A stretch of DNA of 64,000 bases from Clostridiales bacterium (GTDB taxonomy: Bacteria; Bacillota; Clostridia; Oscillospirales; Acutalibacteraceae): the NCBI GenBank assembly GCA_012840445.1, contig DULI01000012.1:45762-109761 (forward strand), written 5' to 3'. The position numbers were made by a program, and so were the translations under genes. Shown here one piece after another: positions 50,958-61,838 of the stretch. Numbering within the stretch: position 1 is the first letter of the stretch; the number at the start of each line of letters is the position of its first letter. Below the pieces are notes generated by a model. It did not search any database. It was not told where the DNA came from and saw only the letters and a list, made by a program, of their open reading frames with translations.

Positions 50958-52319
50958 CTAGTTTTTAAGACTTTGAATTGGCGCCGGGATTCTGCCGCCT
51001 CTTTTGATAAATTTTGCGGGGGAGGCGGTGTTGACTCTCATGACAGGGCCGCCACCCAAAAGGCCGCCGAAAGAAAGTTCGTCGCCTTCTTTTTTCCCAA
51101 TTGCCGGAATAAGTCTTACCGCGGTGGTTTTTGAATTAATCATTCCAATGGCGGCTTCGTCAGCAATTATGGCTGAAATAACCTCTGCTGGTGTATCGCC
51201 CGGTATGATTATCATATCAAGTCCTACCGAACACACTGCGGTCATGGCTTCAAGCTTCTCAATGGTAAGAGTACCGCTTTTGGCAGCCTCCACCATTCCC
51301 GCATCTTCTGTCACTGGAATAAAGGCGCCGGACAATCCCCCAACATGGGAGGAGGCCATAGTCCCGCCTTTTTTAACGGCGTCGTTAAGCAGGGCGAGCG
51401 CGGCGGTAGTTCCGCAGCAGCCGCATTTTTCAAGCCCCATTTCTTCAAGAATATGCGCAACCGAATCCCCGATAGCCGGTGTCGGCGCAAGTGACAGGTC
51501 AACTATGCCGAAGGGGATGCAAAGCCTTTTAGAGGCCTCTTTTGCAACAAGTTGACCCATTCGGGTGATTTTAAAGGCGGTCCGTTTTATAAGTTCGGCA
51601 ACTTCGGATAAATCCAGATTATCACCCGCCTTGGCCAGCGCGGCGCGTACAACGCCGGGACCCGAAACACCGACATTAATAACACAGTCCGGTTCGCCCA
51701 CGCCGTGAAAGGCACCGGCCATAAAGGGGTTGTCCTCAGGGGCGTTGCAAAATACTACGAGTTTGGCAGCACCAATACAATTTTGGCCGGAGGTCTTTTT
51801 GGCAGTATCCAAAATAATTCTGCCCATCATGCTGACGGCGTCCATATTAATGCCGCTTTTTGTGGATCCAATATTGACCGATGCACACACATGCTCGGTT
51901 TCGGCAAGGGCTTCGGGTATGCTTTCAATAAGCGCATAGTCGCCCGCGGCAAATCCCTTGTGAACAAGCGCGGAATACCCGCCTATAAAATTAACCCCAA
52001 CCGTGTTGGCCGCCCGTTCCAGCGCATGGGCGAATTTTACGATTTTGCTGGTTTGGCAGCAAGCTGCCAACATGGCAATCGGGGTTACGGCAATACGTTT
52101 GTTAATTATCGGGATGCCATATATTTTTTCTATCTGTTCGCATACAGGCACAAGGTCGGACGCTATACGCACAATCTTGTCATACACTTTCTGGCATGCA
52201 GTGTCTATGTTGCTGTCTGTACAATCAAGCAAGGAAATGCCCATGGTGACGGTGCGTATATCCAGGTTTTCTTCCTGTATCATTTTTATAGTTTCTAATA
52301 TATCACCGATGTTGTACAT
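50958..52319 (-). CDS. UPF0210 (DUF711/PFL) family protein
   Basis: 453 residues of a widespread conserved family related to pyruvate formate-lyase-like folds. Ordered marks: [16 protein letters not shown] near 18-33, [61 protein letters not shown] and the C-terminal [12 protein letters not shown]. No glycyl-radical site is evident and the enzymatic role is unknown. It overlaps no gene but follows the ACT-domain gene (UPF0237) by 8 nt; the two are a conserved pair in Firmicutes. Confidence 0.92.
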   Translation of the reverse strand: MYNIGDILETIKMIQEENLDIRTVTMGISLLDCTDSNIDTACQKVYDKIVRIASDLVPVCEQIEKIYGIPIINKRIAVTPIAMLAACCQTSKIVKFAHALERAANTVGVNFIGGYSALVHKGFAAGDYALIESIPEALAETEHVCASVNIGSTKSGINMDAVSMMGRIILDTAKKTSGQNCIGAAKLVVFCNAPEDNPFMAGAFHGVGEPDCVINVGVSGPGVVRAALAKAGDNLDLSEVAELIKRTAFKITRMGQLVAKEASKRLCIPFGIVDLSLAPTPAIGDSVAHILEEMGLEKCGCCGTTAALALLNDAVKKGGTMASSHVGGLSGAFIPVTEDAGMVEAAKSGTLTIEKLEAMTAVCSVGLDMIIIPGDTPAEVISAIIADEAAIGMINSKTTAVRLIPAIGKKEGDELSFGGLLGGGPVMRVNTASPAKFIKRGGRIPAPIQSLKN

Positions 52320-52327
52320 GGTTCCTC

Positions 52328-52597
52328 CTAAATCCGATGCATGGAATTGAAAATATCTTCGTGCATGACATGAATGGACATATTAAGTGTTTTCCCAAGT
52401 TCCTGCATATTGTCGACAAAATCGTTAAAATCAATGTTGATTTTTGAAATATCGCAAAGCATAATCATGCAAAACATGTCCTGAAGTATGGTCTGGGACA
52501 CATCGCTGATATTGACATTGAATTTTGCGCACAGGGAAGAGACTCTTGCCAAAATGCCGACAGTATCCTTCCCGACTACTGTTATTACGGCTCTCAT
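52328..52597 (-). CDS. UPF0237 ACT-domain protein
   Basis: 89 residues forming one ACT domain: [20 protein letters not shown] at 2-21 and [20 protein letters not shown] near 27-46. ACT domains bind amino acids or other small ligands. The constant partnership with UPF0210 suggests that it regulates that protein; the ligand is unknown. Confidence 0.92.
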   Translation of the reverse strand: MRAVITVVGKDTVGILARVSSLCAKFNVNISDVSQTILQDMFCMIMLCDISKINIDFNDFVDNMQELGKTLNMSIHVMHEDIFNSMHRI

Positions 52598-52762
52598 AAC
52601 TTCATTTAACCTCCGGCAAAATTATATAAAAATACGGGTTATCAAACTGTAACGCGAATTATATAATAACACATAAGAATTCAAAAGTGAATAAAAAACT
52701 CTATATTTTAAAGGAAAAGTGTGTTATTATATTTAACATAAAATTATAAGGAGGCTCGCCGA

Positions 52763-53578
52763 ATGAAGTACAAGAATTTAATGGATATGCATACGCACAC
52801 CGATAATTCTCCTGATGCCGAACATTCGGCGGTGCTTATGTGTGAAAAAGGATTCAACGCCGGCCTTAGGGCGATTGCAATTACAGACCACTGTGAATGT
52901 GATGCCTACTTGCAGCATCGATACGATATATCTCTTAGGCAGTCGGTCTTTGAAAGTTACAAAGCACGTGCCGCGTTTGCCGGCAGAATGGTTGTAGTGC
53001 TGGGCGTGGAACTGGGGCAGCCGCTGCATGATTTAAAGACAGCGGAGAAAATAGTCAGCCAAAAGTTTGATTTTATTTTGGTCTCCCAGCATTCATTAAC
53101 AACGAAAGAAGATTTTTATAAACTTGACTACAGCCTGGAGCAAAACAATCCCCACGAACTCTTAAACAGGTATTTTGACGAACTGCTGGAAATTGCCAAA
53201 TGGGGCAAATTCGACAGCCTGGCACACCTGACATATCCGATAAGATATATTAAGGGCACGCACGGTATTGATATAGATTTAGCCAGGTATTATGATAAAA
53301 TTGACGAAATATTAAAAACACTGGCACTAAACGGGAAAGCACTTGAAATCAACACCTCGGGGTTGAGGCAACAGTTTGGCGAACTAATGCCAACAATAGA
53401 TATATTAAAACGGTTCAAAGCCTTAGGGGGCGAATTTATAACGGTAGGATCGGATGCCCACACTGCAGACGAAGTGGCTGCCAATATCACAGACGGCCTT
53501 GCCGCAGCACAAGAATCCGGATTCAAATATATAACCTTATACAAAGAAAGAACACCAATTCAAATTTCTTTTACTTAA
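52763..53578 (+). CDS. PHP-domain histidinol-phosphatase family protein
   Basis: 271 residues. MDMHTHTDNSPDAEHS near 7-22, AITDHCECDAY near 39-49, LGVELGQPLHD, AHLTYPIRYI near 155-164 and VGSDAHTADE near 231-240 give the PHP metal ligands in the order of HisK/HisJ-type histidinol phosphatases. No other his gene is nearby, so a different phosphoester cannot be excluded. GGAGG lies 8 nt before the ATG; lrp follows after 23 nt. Confidence 0.85.
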   Translation: MKYKNLMDMHTHTDNSPDAEHSAVLMCEKGFNAGLRAIAITDHCECDAYLQHRYDISLRQSVFESYKARAAFAGRMVVVLGVELGQPLHDLKTAEKIVSQKFDFILVSQHSLTTKEDFYKLDYSLEQNNPHELLNRYFDELLEIAKWGKFDSLAHLTYPIRYIKGTHGIDIDLARYYDKIDEILKTLALNGKALEINTSGLRQQFGELMPTIDILKRFKALGGEFITVGSDAHTADEVAANITDGLAAAQESGFKYITLYKERTPIQISFT

Positions 53579-53601
53579 AAATATTTAAGGGGTTGGCAAA
53601 T

Positions 53602-54087
53602 ATGAACATTAAACTGCTTAAGTTGTTAAACCAAAACGCCAAATACTCGGTCCATGATTTGGCGGTAATGCTAGATATGAGCGACGAAGAGGTTAAACAG
53701 GAAATCGAAAGCATGGAACGCGAAGGCTTGATTCGCGGATACAAAGCGGTTATAGATTGGGAAAAGCTGGATGGCGCCTATGTTTCGGCACTTATCGAGC
53801 TTAAAGTATCGCCCCAGCCCGATGCGGGTTTTGAGGATATAGCCAAAAGAATAATGAAATTTAACGAGGTTGAATCGGTATATCTTATGTCCGGGGCATT
53901 TGATCTTTGTGTTATCGTAAAGGGCAAAACGTTCCAGGAAGTTGCCATGTTTGTGGCAAAGCAGCTTGCCACCATGGAATATGTACTGTCGACGTCAACG
54001 CATTTTGTGCTTAGAAGATATAAGGAACAGGATATTGAGCTTGTTGACAGCGATGTGGATGACAGGAGGAAAATTTCGCTGTGTTAG
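53602..54087 (+). CDS. Lrp/AsnC family transcriptional regulator
   Basis: 161 residues: an N-terminal helix-turn-helix (KLLKLLNQNAKYSVHDLAVM, EGLIRGYKAVID) and a C-terminal RAM ligand domain (VESVYLMSGAFDLCVIVKGK). ATG 53602 is preferred with AAGGGG 9 nt upstream; TTG 53593 abuts that site. It overlaps the aminotransferase gene by 7 bp, the same pairing as AlaR-AlaT of Bacillus, so it probably regulates that gene in response to an amino acid. Confidence 0.9.
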   Translation: MNIKLLKLLNQNAKYSVHDLAVMLDMSDEEVKQEIESMEREGLIRGYKAVIDWEKLDGAYVSALIELKVSPQPDAGFEDIAKRIMKFNEVESVYLMSGAFDLCVIVKGKTFQEVAMFVAKQLATMEYVLSTSTHFVLRRYKEQDIELVDSDVDDRRKISLC

Positions 54088-55262
54088 ACTATCAAAAGCT
54101 TTTAAACCCGACTATATTGAATATTAAGCCGTCGGGGATCAGAAAATTTTTTGGTATTGTCGAAGAAATGGATGATGTTATAACCCTTGGCGTGGGTGAG
54201 CCGGATTTTCAAACCCCTTGGCATATAAGGCAGGCCGGTATACGCTCGCTAGAAGAGGGTAAAACGAGATATACCTCAAACTGGGGACTGGAAGAGTTGC
54301 GTAGAGAAATTTCCAACTACATGAGCCGCAGGTTCCAGCTTTCATATAACCACCGTTCTGAAATCCTGGTCACTGTCGGCGGCAGCGAGGCTATAGACGG
54401 CGCGATCAGAACCCTTGTATCCCCGGGGGATGAGGTGCTTATCCCCATACCCAGCTTTGTCTGCTATGGCCCCATAACACAGATGGCGGGTGGAGTGCCT
54501 GTATACATTGAGACCAAGGCTGAGGACGGATTCAGGCTTACCGCAAAGGCTTTGAAGGAAAAAATCACAAGCAAAACCAAGATGCTAATACTGCCCTTTC
54601 CAAACAATCCAACCGGTGCCATTATGGAGCGGGAGCACCTTGAAGAAATTGCCCAGGTTTTAAAAGATACGAATATTATTATTTTGTCTGACGAGATTTA
54701 CTGTGAACTGACCTACGGCGGCAAAAGCCATGTTTCTATCGCTTCGATTGACGGTATGTATGAGCGTACAGTTGTTGTCGGAGGTTTTTCAAAAGCCTAT
54801 TCCATGACCGGCTGGCGTTTAGGCTTCGCCTGCGGCCCTGCGCCCGTAATACACGAAATGACTAAGCTTCATCAATATGCAATAATGTGCGCGCCCACCA
54901 CCGCACAGTATGCCGCTATAGAAGCCCTGAGAAATGGTGATGACGATGTTAAAAGAATGGTAGATGAGTATGACATGCGCCGCCGCCTTGTTATTGACGG
55001 GTTTAACAAGATGGGGCTTAAATGTTTTGAACCAAAAGGCGCTTTTTATGTCTTCCCGTCCATTGGAATTACCGGTATGTCTTCCGAAGAGTTTTGCGAA
55101 AAGCTGCTGTATTCAAAAAAGGTAGCCTTGGTCCCGGGGAATGCTTTTGGATACTGCGGCGAGGGGCATATCCGCGCGTCCTACTGTTATTCGGTAAGCC
55201 ATTTAAAAAAGGCGCTCGAGCGCATAGCAGAGTTTTTGGAAGAGATTAAAAACCAAAAGTAG
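54081..55262 (+). CDS. PLP-dependent aminotransferase, class I/II
   Basis: 393 residues. ITLGVGEPDFQTPWHI near 36-51, LPFPNNPTGAIMERE near 170-184, ILSDEIYCELTYGG near 198-211 and GGFSKAYSMTGWRLGF near 230-245, where the Lys binds pyridoxal phosphate, define fold type I subgroup I-gamma (alanine/aromatic/aspartate type). The start is a GTG at 54081. Coupling to an Lrp regulator points to alanine or branched/aromatic amino acid transamination; substrate not certain. Confidence 0.9.
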   Translation: MLDYQKLLNPTILNIKPSGIRKFFGIVEEMDDVITLGVGEPDFQTPWHIRQAGIRSLEEGKTRYTSNWGLEELRREISNYMSRRFQLSYNHRSEILVTVGGSEAIDGAIRTLVSPGDEVLIPIPSFVCYGPITQMAGGVPVYIETKAEDGFRLTAKALKEKITSKTKMLILPFPNNPTGAIMEREHLEEIAQVLKDTNIIILSDEIYCELTYGGKSHVSIASIDGMYERTVVVGGFSKAYSMTGWRLGFACGPAPVIHEMTKLHQYAIMCAPTTAQYAAIEALRNGDDDVKRMVDEYDMRRRLVIDGFNKMGLKCFEPKGAFYVFPSIGITGMSSEEFCEKLLYSKKVALVPGNAFGYCGEGHIRASYCYSVSHLKKALERIAEFLEEIKNQK

Positions 55263-56146
55263 TGGTTAAATTGCATGTAACCGTACAGGCAAACGCAAAA
55301 CTAAACCTGACCCTGGATATTATCGGCAAAAGGCCAGACGGTTTTCACAGCCTGACAAGCATTATGCAGTCTGTGGATTTGCATGATATTGTTGTGATTT
55401 CAACCGACCGTTCCGGGAAAATCGGTATTAGCTGTGATAATACCGATCTGCCATTGAATGAGGATAATACGGCATATAAAGCTGCGGCATTGTATTTGTC
55501 TTCGATTGGTCAAAAAGCCGGCGTAAATATCCGGATAGATAAACGGATACCCGTTTCCGCAGGGCTTGCGGGCGGCAGCGCCGATGCAGCGGCAGTGCTT
55601 TTAGGTTTAAATGAAATATTTGGCAGGATTCTGGATAATGAAAAACTTGCAGAACTGGGTGCCAAGGTAGGAGCAGACCTGCCGTTTTGTTTAATCGGAG
55701 GTACTGCGCTTGCCGAAGGCATCGGAGATATTCTAACTCCGATAAAAAGCCTTCCAGCATGTTGTTTTGTTATTGTAAAACCCTGCAAAAAGATGTCAAC
55801 CGCCTTTATGTACAGCAAATACGATATGACACATATTAACCGCCGGCCGGATACTAAATCGGCTGTAAAAACAATACAGTCCGGGGATATATACGAGTTT
55901 TCAAAACATATTTATAATGTGTTTGAAGCCGCATGGGATGACCAGGCCATACAAAACGCAAAAAATGCTTTGTTAAATCAGGGTGCGCTTGCGGCCTCCC
56001 TGACAGGGAGCGGACCATGTGTTTTCGGCCTTTTTGCCTGCGAAGCCGACGCAAAAAAATGCTGTGAATACTTAAAAAATCTTTATAGCGAGGTTTATGT
56101 ATGCAAACCTACTAATTTTGGTTGCAAAATAATTGAGGTTGAATAA
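55262..56146 (+). CDS. ispE: 4-diphosphocytidyl-2-C-methyl-D-erythritol kinase
   Basis: 294 residues of the GHMP kinase fold: ANAKLNLTLDIIGKRPDGFH near 10-29, PVSAGLAGGSADAAAVLLGL near 95-114 (ATP loop), GADLPFCLIGGTALAEGIG near 137-155 and LTGSGPCVFGLF near 255-266. It phosphorylates the CDP-ME intermediate of the methylerythritol phosphate route to isoprenoids. The GTG start shares one base with the aminotransferase stop. Confidence 0.94.
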   Translation: MVKLHVTVQANAKLNLTLDIIGKRPDGFHSLTSIMQSVDLHDIVVISTDRSGKIGISCDNTDLPLNEDNTAYKAAALYLSSIGQKAGVNIRIDKRIPVSAGLAGGSADAAAVLLGLNEIFGRILDNEKLAELGAKVGADLPFCLIGGTALAEGIGDILTPIKSLPACCFVIVKPCKKMSTAFMYSKYDMTHINRRPDTKSAVKTIQSGDIYEFSKHIYNVFEAAWDDQAIQNAKNALLNQGALAASLTGSGPCVFGLFACEADAKKCCEYLKNLYSEVYVCKPTNFGCKIIEVE

Positions 56147-56210
56147 AAGCTTGCGCTTCTGTCAATATTTTCCATACAACATAAAAGAAATATTGACTGG
56201 AGTGTGAAAA

Positions 56211-56870
56211 ATGGTAGGGAACATAAAAAAGGATATTCACCTGGCGTTGGTTTTGGGATTGATTTTTACGGTCCTTCTTAGTATGGTAAGCTTCGAGGCC
56301 CGGTGCAGTGAAATACGCGAAAATGTACTTAGGCTTCATATCCTTGCAAACTCCGATTCGGCTGAAGACCAGCAGTTAAAACTGAAAGTAAGGGACAGGC
56401 TTTTGTCCGAAGGGGCCGAGATTTTCGGCTGTATTCAGACCGAACAGCAGGCTTTGGAGTGCGCCAGAAACAATATTGCTAAACTTCAGCTTGCGGCCGA
56501 GGATGAAGTTAAAAAGAATGGATATAATTATCCTGTAAAGGTAGAAATAGGCGAAGTGGATTTCTCCACGCGGGAATATGAAAACTTTACCCTTCCGGCC
56601 GGCAGGTACGAGGCTGTCAGAGTCCTTATTGGAAATGCCCAGGGGCAAAACTGGTGGTGTGTAATGTTTCCGCCCGTTTGCTTGCCTGCGGCAGAAGACC
56701 AACGGGAATTGTCAGATGTTCTGACAAAGGATAGTGTCGAGATAATCGAAAACCCGCAAAACTATAAAATACGGTTTAAGACGGTTGAAATATATGAAAG
56801 TATTAAAAATAAATTGGGAGAATGGTTCGCGGATTCGGATAAAAGGCTAAAATCCCCAAAAGCTAAATAA
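56211..56870 (+). CDS. spoIIR: stage II sporulation protein R
   Basis: 219 residues. A membrane helix (10-27) is followed by the SpoIIR block: RENVLRLHILANSDSAEDQ near 38-56 and LKLKVRDRLL, then PAGRYEAVRVLIGNAQGQNW and WCVMFPPVC. Made in the forespore under sigma-F, it is secreted to activate SpoIIGA, which processes sigma-E in the mother cell. Its presence is the best single evidence here that the organism sporulates. An inverted repeat (CAATATTT/AAATATTG) lies just upstream. Confidence 0.93.
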   Translation: MVGNIKKDIHLALVLGLIFTVLLSMVSFEARCSEIRENVLRLHILANSDSAEDQQLKLKVRDRLLSEGAEIFGCIQTEQQALECARNNIAKLQLAAEDEVKKNGYNYPVKVEIGEVDFSTREYENFTLPAGRYEAVRVLIGNAQGQNWWCVMFPPVCLPAAEDQRELSDVLTKDSVEIIENPQNYKIRFKTVEIYESIKNKLGEWFADSDKRLKSPKAK

Positions 56871-56897
56871 TTTAGAAATTGATATTGAAATTTAAAA

Positions 56898-56917
56898 TTA
56901 GATGTGTTAACATCTAA
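56898..56917. repeat. inverted repeat upstream of rpmE
   Basis: TTAGATGT, GTTA, ACATCTAA lies 36 nt before the L31 gene. It may be an operator; no family is assigned. Confidence 0.4.
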
Positions 56918-56952
56918 TATGTTAATGTGATGCGCAAGAAAGAGGTGACAGT

Positions 56953-57156
56953 ATGAAGAAAGGAATTCATCCCCCCTTTGAGAAGGTAATAGCTAAGTGC
57001 GCATGTGGGGCGGAATTTGAGACACGTTCTACCAAGAAGGAAATCCGCTTGGATATATGCTCAAATTGTCATCCGTTTTTCACCGGCAAACAAAAGCTGG
57101 TTGATACCGGCGGACGAGTAGAAAGATTTAAAAAGCGTTTCGGCTTGGACAAATAA
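56953..57156 (+). CDS. rpmE: 50S ribosomal protein L31
   Basis: 67 residues. [16 protein letters not shown] and [15 protein letters not shown] show both cysteine pairs of the zinc-binding (C+) form of L31. It bridges the two ribosomal subunits. AGAGGTG lies 5 nt before the ATG. Confidence 0.96.
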   Translation: MKKGIHPPFEKVIAKCACGAEFETRSTKKEIRLDICSNCHPFFTGKQKLVDTGGRVERFKKRFGLDK

Positions 57157-57243
57157 ACTGTATATCCATAAAGTGTATTTAATTAATGGCCCCGCAACTG
57201 CCTGATGGCGGTTGCGGTTTTCTGTATGGAAGGATGTGCACGC

Positions 57244-57864
57244 GTGGGAGAATACAGGACAATCAAGCAACCTGCCAGGGCAGAATTTATTGAAAAGCGG
57301 TCAAGATTTATTGGAACCATCACGCCAGTATCCACCGAAGAAGCAGCGCTGGATTTTATAAAACAAATAAAACAGGAATTCTGGGATGCGACGCATAACG
57401 TATATGCCTATGTTTTAAAAGAGGGGCAAATTCGCCGGTATTCCGACGACGGCGAGCCCAAAGGTACCGCTGGTGTTCCGGTATTGGATGTGCTGCTTAA
57501 AGAAGAATTAGTCAACTGTGCCGTGGTGGTTACAAGATACTTTGGTGGGATAATGCTCGGGGCGGGAGGATTGGTAAGGGCATATTCCCACGGGGCCAAA
57601 ATTGCGGTTGATGCCGCACAGGTTGTTACCATGAAACCCTGCTATTTGTGTAAAATCATATGCGAGTATTCACAGTACGATATGCTGAACAACATGATTC
57701 AAAAACACGGCTGCACTGTTGAAAATGTGGAGTTCACTGACAAGGTTTCGGTATACTATTTGATTTCAAAAGATATAATAGGAAAGTTTGACAAACAGCT
57801 TAATGAAAACTTTTTTGGAACCCTAAAAGCTACAATTTTATCCGAAAATTTCGCAGCATTTTAA
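57244..57864 (+). CDS. YigZ/IMPACT family protein
   Basis: 206 residues. KSRFIGTITPVSTEEAALDF-like opening (seen as RSRFIGTITPVSTEEAALDF), the conserved ATHNVYAYVL, YSDDGEPKGTAGVPVL and RYFGGIMLGAGGLVRAYSHG blocks, and a C-terminal ferredoxin-like domain. The bacterial family is linked to translation control by homology to yeast YIH1, but its function is unsettled. GTG 57244 has AAGGA upstream; ATG 57226 lacks a ribosome site. Confidence 0.9.
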   Translation: MGEYRTIKQPARAEFIEKRSRFIGTITPVSTEEAALDFIKQIKQEFWDATHNVYAYVLKEGQIRRYSDDGEPKGTAGVPVLDVLLKEELVNCAVVVTRYFGGIMLGAGGLVRAYSHGAKIAVDAAQVVTMKPCYLCKIICEYSQYDMLNNMIQKHGCTVENVEFTDKVSVYYLISKDIIGKFDKQLNENFFGTLKATILSENFAAF

Positions 57865-57964
57865 ATAAAGATAAAATAATTTTAAAGGATTTATAATAAA
57901 TTTAGCTAATAATATAAGTAGAATTGGGATTTTGATTTAAAACCTCAAATGAGGGTGTGAACTT

Positions 57965-58966
57965 ATGGATAATATCCCAAGGATCAGAACAGAGCAGTTT
58001 GAGAAGGAAATGTTATCCCAATACGCTGCTTTAAGCATTAACAGCAAAGGGAGAAAATACCCCGAGGAACAGTGCAATATCCGAACGGTTTACCAAAGGG
58101 ACAGGGACAGGATAATTCATTGCAAGGCCTTTCGAAGGCTTAAAAGAAAAACCCAAGTTTTCCTTTCCCCGGAAGGTGACCACTACAGAACAAGACTTAC
58201 CCACACCCTTGAGGTGTCCCAAATTGCGAGGACGATAGCCCGGGCTCTTCGGCTTAATGAGGATTTGACCGAGGCAATAGCTTTAGGCCATGATTTAGGG
58301 CATACACCTTTCGGACATGCCGGTGAGCGCGCCATTAACGAGTGCGCTTCTTTTGAGTTTAAGCACTATGAACAAAGCGTTCGTGTATGCGAGAAAATCG
58401 AGAATTCAGGAAAAGGGCTTAACCTTACATACGAGGTTTTAGACGGCATTCGGAACCATACAACCGGCAATATGGCAAGCACGCTTGAAGGCCGGGTAGT
58501 GAGGTTTGCGGATAAAATCGCGTATATTAATCATGATATAGAAGATGCCATCCGGGCTAATATCATTACCGAAAATGATATTAGCGAGGATATAAAAAAG
58601 GCTTTGGGAGATACCAAATCAAAACGGATAAACACGCTGGTGCTTTCGGTTATCAATAACAGCGAAGATGATATTAGAATGGATCCTGACACCTTCTACT
58701 ATTTTAACAAAATCCGTGATTTTCTGTTCCAGGCGGTTTATTTCAATCCCCAAGCTAAAGCAGAGGAAAGCAAGGTCAGCGGCATAATTTGGAGACTTTT
58801 TGAATATTTTACAAAGAATCCAGATAAACTGCCTTCGGAGTACAATTTTATCAGGGAGAGTGAAGGCGCCGAACGTGCAGCGGTTGATTATATTGCAGGA
58901 ATGACCGACCAATATGCCATACATACCTATACCAATCTGTTCATACCAAAAGCATGGAAGGATTAG
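57965..58966 (+). CDS. dgt: deoxyguanosinetriphosphate triphosphohydrolase
   Basis: 333 residues with the HD-domain metal site: TRLTHTLEVSQIAR near 77-90 (His), ALGHDLGHTPFGHAGE near 105-120 (His-Asp) and AYINHDIEDA near 188-197 (Asp). It hydrolyses dNTPs to nucleosides and triphosphate. Gene order dgt-dnaG-rpoD is the macromolecular synthesis operon layout of many Clostridia, with the primase frame starting near its end. Confidence 0.93.
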   Translation: MDNIPRIRTEQFEKEMLSQYAALSINSKGRKYPEEQCNIRTVYQRDRDRIIHCKAFRRLKRKTQVFLSPEGDHYRTRLTHTLEVSQIARTIARALRLNEDLTEAIALGHDLGHTPFGHAGERAINECASFEFKHYEQSVRVCEKIENSGKGLNLTYEVLDGIRNHTTGNMASTLEGRVVRFADKIAYINHDIEDAIRANIITENDISEDIKKALGDTKSKRINTLVLSVINNSEDDIRMDPDTFYYFNKIRDFLFQAVYFNPQAKAEESKVSGIIWRLFEYFTKNPDKLPSEYNFIRESEGAERAAVDYIAGMTDQYAIHTYTNLFIPKAWKD

Positions 58967-58983
58967 AACGAGGTGTATATTAC

Positions 58984-60750
58984 GTGCCTATCAGCGGTGA
59001 TTTTTTGCTGGAGTTAAAATATAAAAACAATATTGAAGACGTGGTGTCTTCATATGTAAGCCTTAAACGCCGCGGAAAAAACCTGGTAGGCCTTTGTCCG
59101 TTTCATAACGAGAAAACACCTTCCTTTACTATTTATCCCGACAATGGGTCCTTCTACTGCTTCGGATGCGGTGTGGGCGGCGACGTGATTACCTTTATAA
59201 GGCAGATTGAAAACCTTGATTATATAGAAGCAGTGCGCTTTTTAGCGGCAAGGGCGGGTATGCCCATGCCGGATCAGGCAATTGATAATTCGGATCATAA
59301 ACTTAAATCCAGAATCCTTGAAATTAACCGTTTGGCGGCAAGGTTTTATTATAATTTCCTCATGTCCGAGCCCGGCAAGCCTGCGCTGAACTACTTATTA
59401 AACAGGGGACTTACATTAAAGACAATAAAAAAATTCGGCCTTGGTGCAGCGCCTAATGGCTGGGACGAGCTGATTAAACATTTAAAATCCCATGGGTATA
59501 CCGAAGACGAGTTGGTAACAGCCGATGTTGCAATAAGAGGGCGGAACAATTCAGTATACGACAAGTTCCGAAACCGGATTATTTTCCCGATTATAAACCT
59601 GCGCGGGAATGTGGTGGCTTTTGGGGCAAGGGTGTTGCCGGGGGAAAAGGGAGCGAAGTACATCAATACCTCCGACACACCTGTTTTCAAGAAAAGCCAC
59701 AATATGTTTGCGCTCAATTTTGCCAAAAATACCGGCTCTGAGAGTGTGATACTTGCCGAAGGCTACATGGATGTAATAGCCCTTCACCAGGCGGGGTTTA
59801 CAAATGCGGTTGCGGCGCTTGGTACCGCTTTTACCGAGGATCAGGCGCGGTTGCTTAGCCGGTATACAAAACAGGTTATTCTAACCCTCGATTCGGATAC
59901 TGCCGGCAAAAAGGCCACCAACAGGGCAATTGAAATCCTGCAGACTGTAGGATTGCAGGCAAAAGTTCTAAGAATCCCTGACGCCAAGGACCCAGATGAG
60001 TTTATAAAAAAGCATGGCGCTTCGAGGTTTGAGGCTTTATTAAACGGTGCCGTAAGTGACATTGAATATAAGCTTTTCCTTGCTGCCGAAGGTTTGGATT
60101 TATCTACCGAAAGCGGTAAGCTTGAATACTTAAAAAGGGTGGTAGACGTTCTTTCCGATTTAGATAACCCAATCGCAAGGGATTTGTATGCAGGCAAAAT
60201 TGCAGGCAAATTTGAAATTTCAAAATCGACCTTACTAGACACCGTCGAGAAACAGCGTAAAGTTAGGCTTAAAGCCCAGGAAAAAAAGCAAATACGCAGG
60301 ATTGTCTCGCCTCAGTTAATCAAAAACGAGGTAAACCCGGAGAAAAAATTACATATGCGCGCAGTTAGGGCTGAGGAAGCACTAATATCCATACTTATGG
60401 CTTTTCCGGAGTATTATGAATGGATTAAAGAAAAAATAGGACCGGACCAGCTTGTAACCGACTTTAGCAAACGTATTTTTATGGTGTTGATTGAGATGTA
60501 TGACAACGGACATGCCTTTGATTTGGCTTTGGTTGGTGACAGGTTTACACCACAGGAAATGGGGTATCTCGCGGCGCTTCAAAACCGCATGATTGACAGC
60601 AGCAATGTTAAACGTGAATTGCAAGACTGTATTAAGGTAATATTAGAAGAAAAAGAGAAGTTGAAATCATTTAATGCCGAGACGATGTCTACCGAAGAGT
60701 GGGCAGAAAACATGAAAAGAATTGCAGAAAAAAAACAAAGGGGAATATGA
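58984..60750 (+). CDS. dnaG: DNA primase
   Basis: 588 residues. The zinc-binding domain is [20 protein letters not shown] and YCFGCG, followed by the catalytic N-lobe, the TOPRIM domain ([30 protein letters not shown]), and a C-terminal DnaB-interacting helical region. It makes RNA primers at the replication fork. GTG 58984 has GAGG about 10 nt upstream; an ATG at 58954 inside dgt has no ribosome site. The stop overlaps the rpoD start as ATGA. Confidence 0.95.
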   Translation: MPISGDFLLELKYKNNIEDVVSSYVSLKRRGKNLVGLCPFHNEKTPSFTIYPDNGSFYCFGCGVGGDVITFIRQIENLDYIEAVRFLAARAGMPMPDQAIDNSDHKLKSRILEINRLAARFYYNFLMSEPGKPALNYLLNRGLTLKTIKKFGLGAAPNGWDELIKHLKSHGYTEDELVTADVAIRGRNNSVYDKFRNRIIFPIINLRGNVVAFGARVLPGEKGAKYINTSDTPVFKKSHNMFALNFAKNTGSESVILAEGYMDVIALHQAGFTNAVAALGTAFTEDQARLLSRYTKQVILTLDSDTAGKKATNRAIEILQTVGLQAKVLRIPDAKDPDEFIKKHGASRFEALLNGAVSDIEYKLFLAAEGLDLSTESGKLEYLKRVVDVLSDLDNPIARDLYAGKIAGKFEISKSTLLDTVEKQRKVRLKAQEKKQIRRIVSPQLIKNEVNPEKKLHMRAVRAEEALISILMAFPEYYEWIKEKIGPDQLVTDFSKRIFMVLIEMYDNGHAFDLALVGDRFTPQEMGYLAALQNRMIDSSNVKRELQDCIKVILEEKEKLKSFNAETMSTEEWAENMKRIAEKKQRGI

Positions 60751-61826
60751 ATATGGAAAAAGATATGAAAAACAAGAATTTTCAGGACGACAATCTTAAT
60801 GAAGAAGAATTATTTGATGATATAAAAGATGAGGATTTACTTGATTTATTGCCGGAAGATTTGGAAAGCCTGGAAAATTTGGATTTGGAACCTCCTGTGC
60901 TTGATGTTGACTTAGAGTTGAATTTGGATGAATCCTTTGAAGACGAGTTAAAGCTGAAAGATTTAAGAAGCGATAAGCTTGACGCCGATTTGATCGACAG
61001 CATTTCATTGGATGATCCGGTGAAAATCTATCTTAAAGAAATAGGCCGTGTTCCGTTGCTTACGGCAGAGGAAGAGATTGAACTGGCAAAAAAAATAAAA
61101 GACGGGGATGAGCACGCAAAGAAACGTCTGACCGAAGCCAACTTGAGGTTGGTTGTCAGCATTGCTAAGAGATATGTGGGCCGCGGGATGCATTTTCTTG
61201 ATTTAATTCAGGAAGGCAATGTTGGATTAATAAAAGCGGTTGAAAAATTCGACTATACCAAAGGCTTTAAATTCTCAACATATGCCACATGGTGGATAAG
61301 GCAGGCAATTACGCGTGCCATCGCCGACCAGGCAAGAACCATAAGGATACCGGTTCATATGGTCGAGACAATTAACCGGCTTAAAAAGGTCCAAAGCCAG
61401 CTATTGCACGAAAAGGGGCATGAGCCGACCGAGGAGCAGATTGCCGAGGCCATGAACATGCCCGTGGAGCGGGTGCGCGAAATAATGAGGGTGGCGCAGG
61501 AACCTGTTTCCATGGAGACCCCTATTGGCCCAGAAGAGGACAGCAGGCTGATGGACTTTATCCGTGATGAGGATGCGCTGGCGCCCGAAGAAGCGGCGCT
61601 TAAGACCATTACAAGCGAGGATATCGATTCGGTGCTGAAGACCTTAACGCCGCGAGAAGAGGCGGTTATAAGGCTTAGGTTTGGGCTGCAGGATGGACGA
61701 TGCCATACCCTTGAAGAGGTGGGAACCGAATTTAATGTTACCCGCGAACGTATCAGGCAGATTGAGGCCAAAGCTTTGCGCAAGTTAAGGCATCCTGTGC
61801 GCAGCAATAAATTTAAGGAAAAGTAA
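60747..61826 (+). CDS. rpoD: RNA polymerase primary sigma factor (sigma-A)
   Basis: About 359 residues. An acidic region 1.1 is followed by region 1.2 ([20 protein letters not shown]), the highly conserved region 2 ([40 protein letters not shown]), region 3 and region 4.2 ([20 protein letters not shown]). This factor recognises the TTGACA/TATAAT promoters found throughout the window. ATG 60747 overlaps dnaG; ATG 60753, two codons on, has better spacing from AAAGGGG. Confidence 0.96.
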   Translation: MNMEKDMKNKNFQDDNLNEEELFDDIKDEDLLDLLPEDLESLENLDLEPPVLDVDLELNLDESFEDELKLKDLRSDKLDADLIDSISLDDPVKIYLKEIGRVPLLTAEEEIELAKKIKDGDEHAKKRLTEANLRLVVSIAKRYVGRGMHFLDLIQEGNVGLIKAVEKFDYTKGFKFSTYATWWIRQAITRAIADQARTIRIPVHMVETINRLKKVQSQLLHEKGHEPTEEQIAEAMNMPVERVREIMRVAQEPVSMETPIGPEEDSRLMDFIRDEDALAPEEAALKTITSEDIDSVLKTLTPREEAVIRLRFGLQDGRCHTLEEVGTEFNVTRERIRQIEAKALRKLRHPVRSNKFKEK

Positions 61827-61838
61827 AGGATATGATTT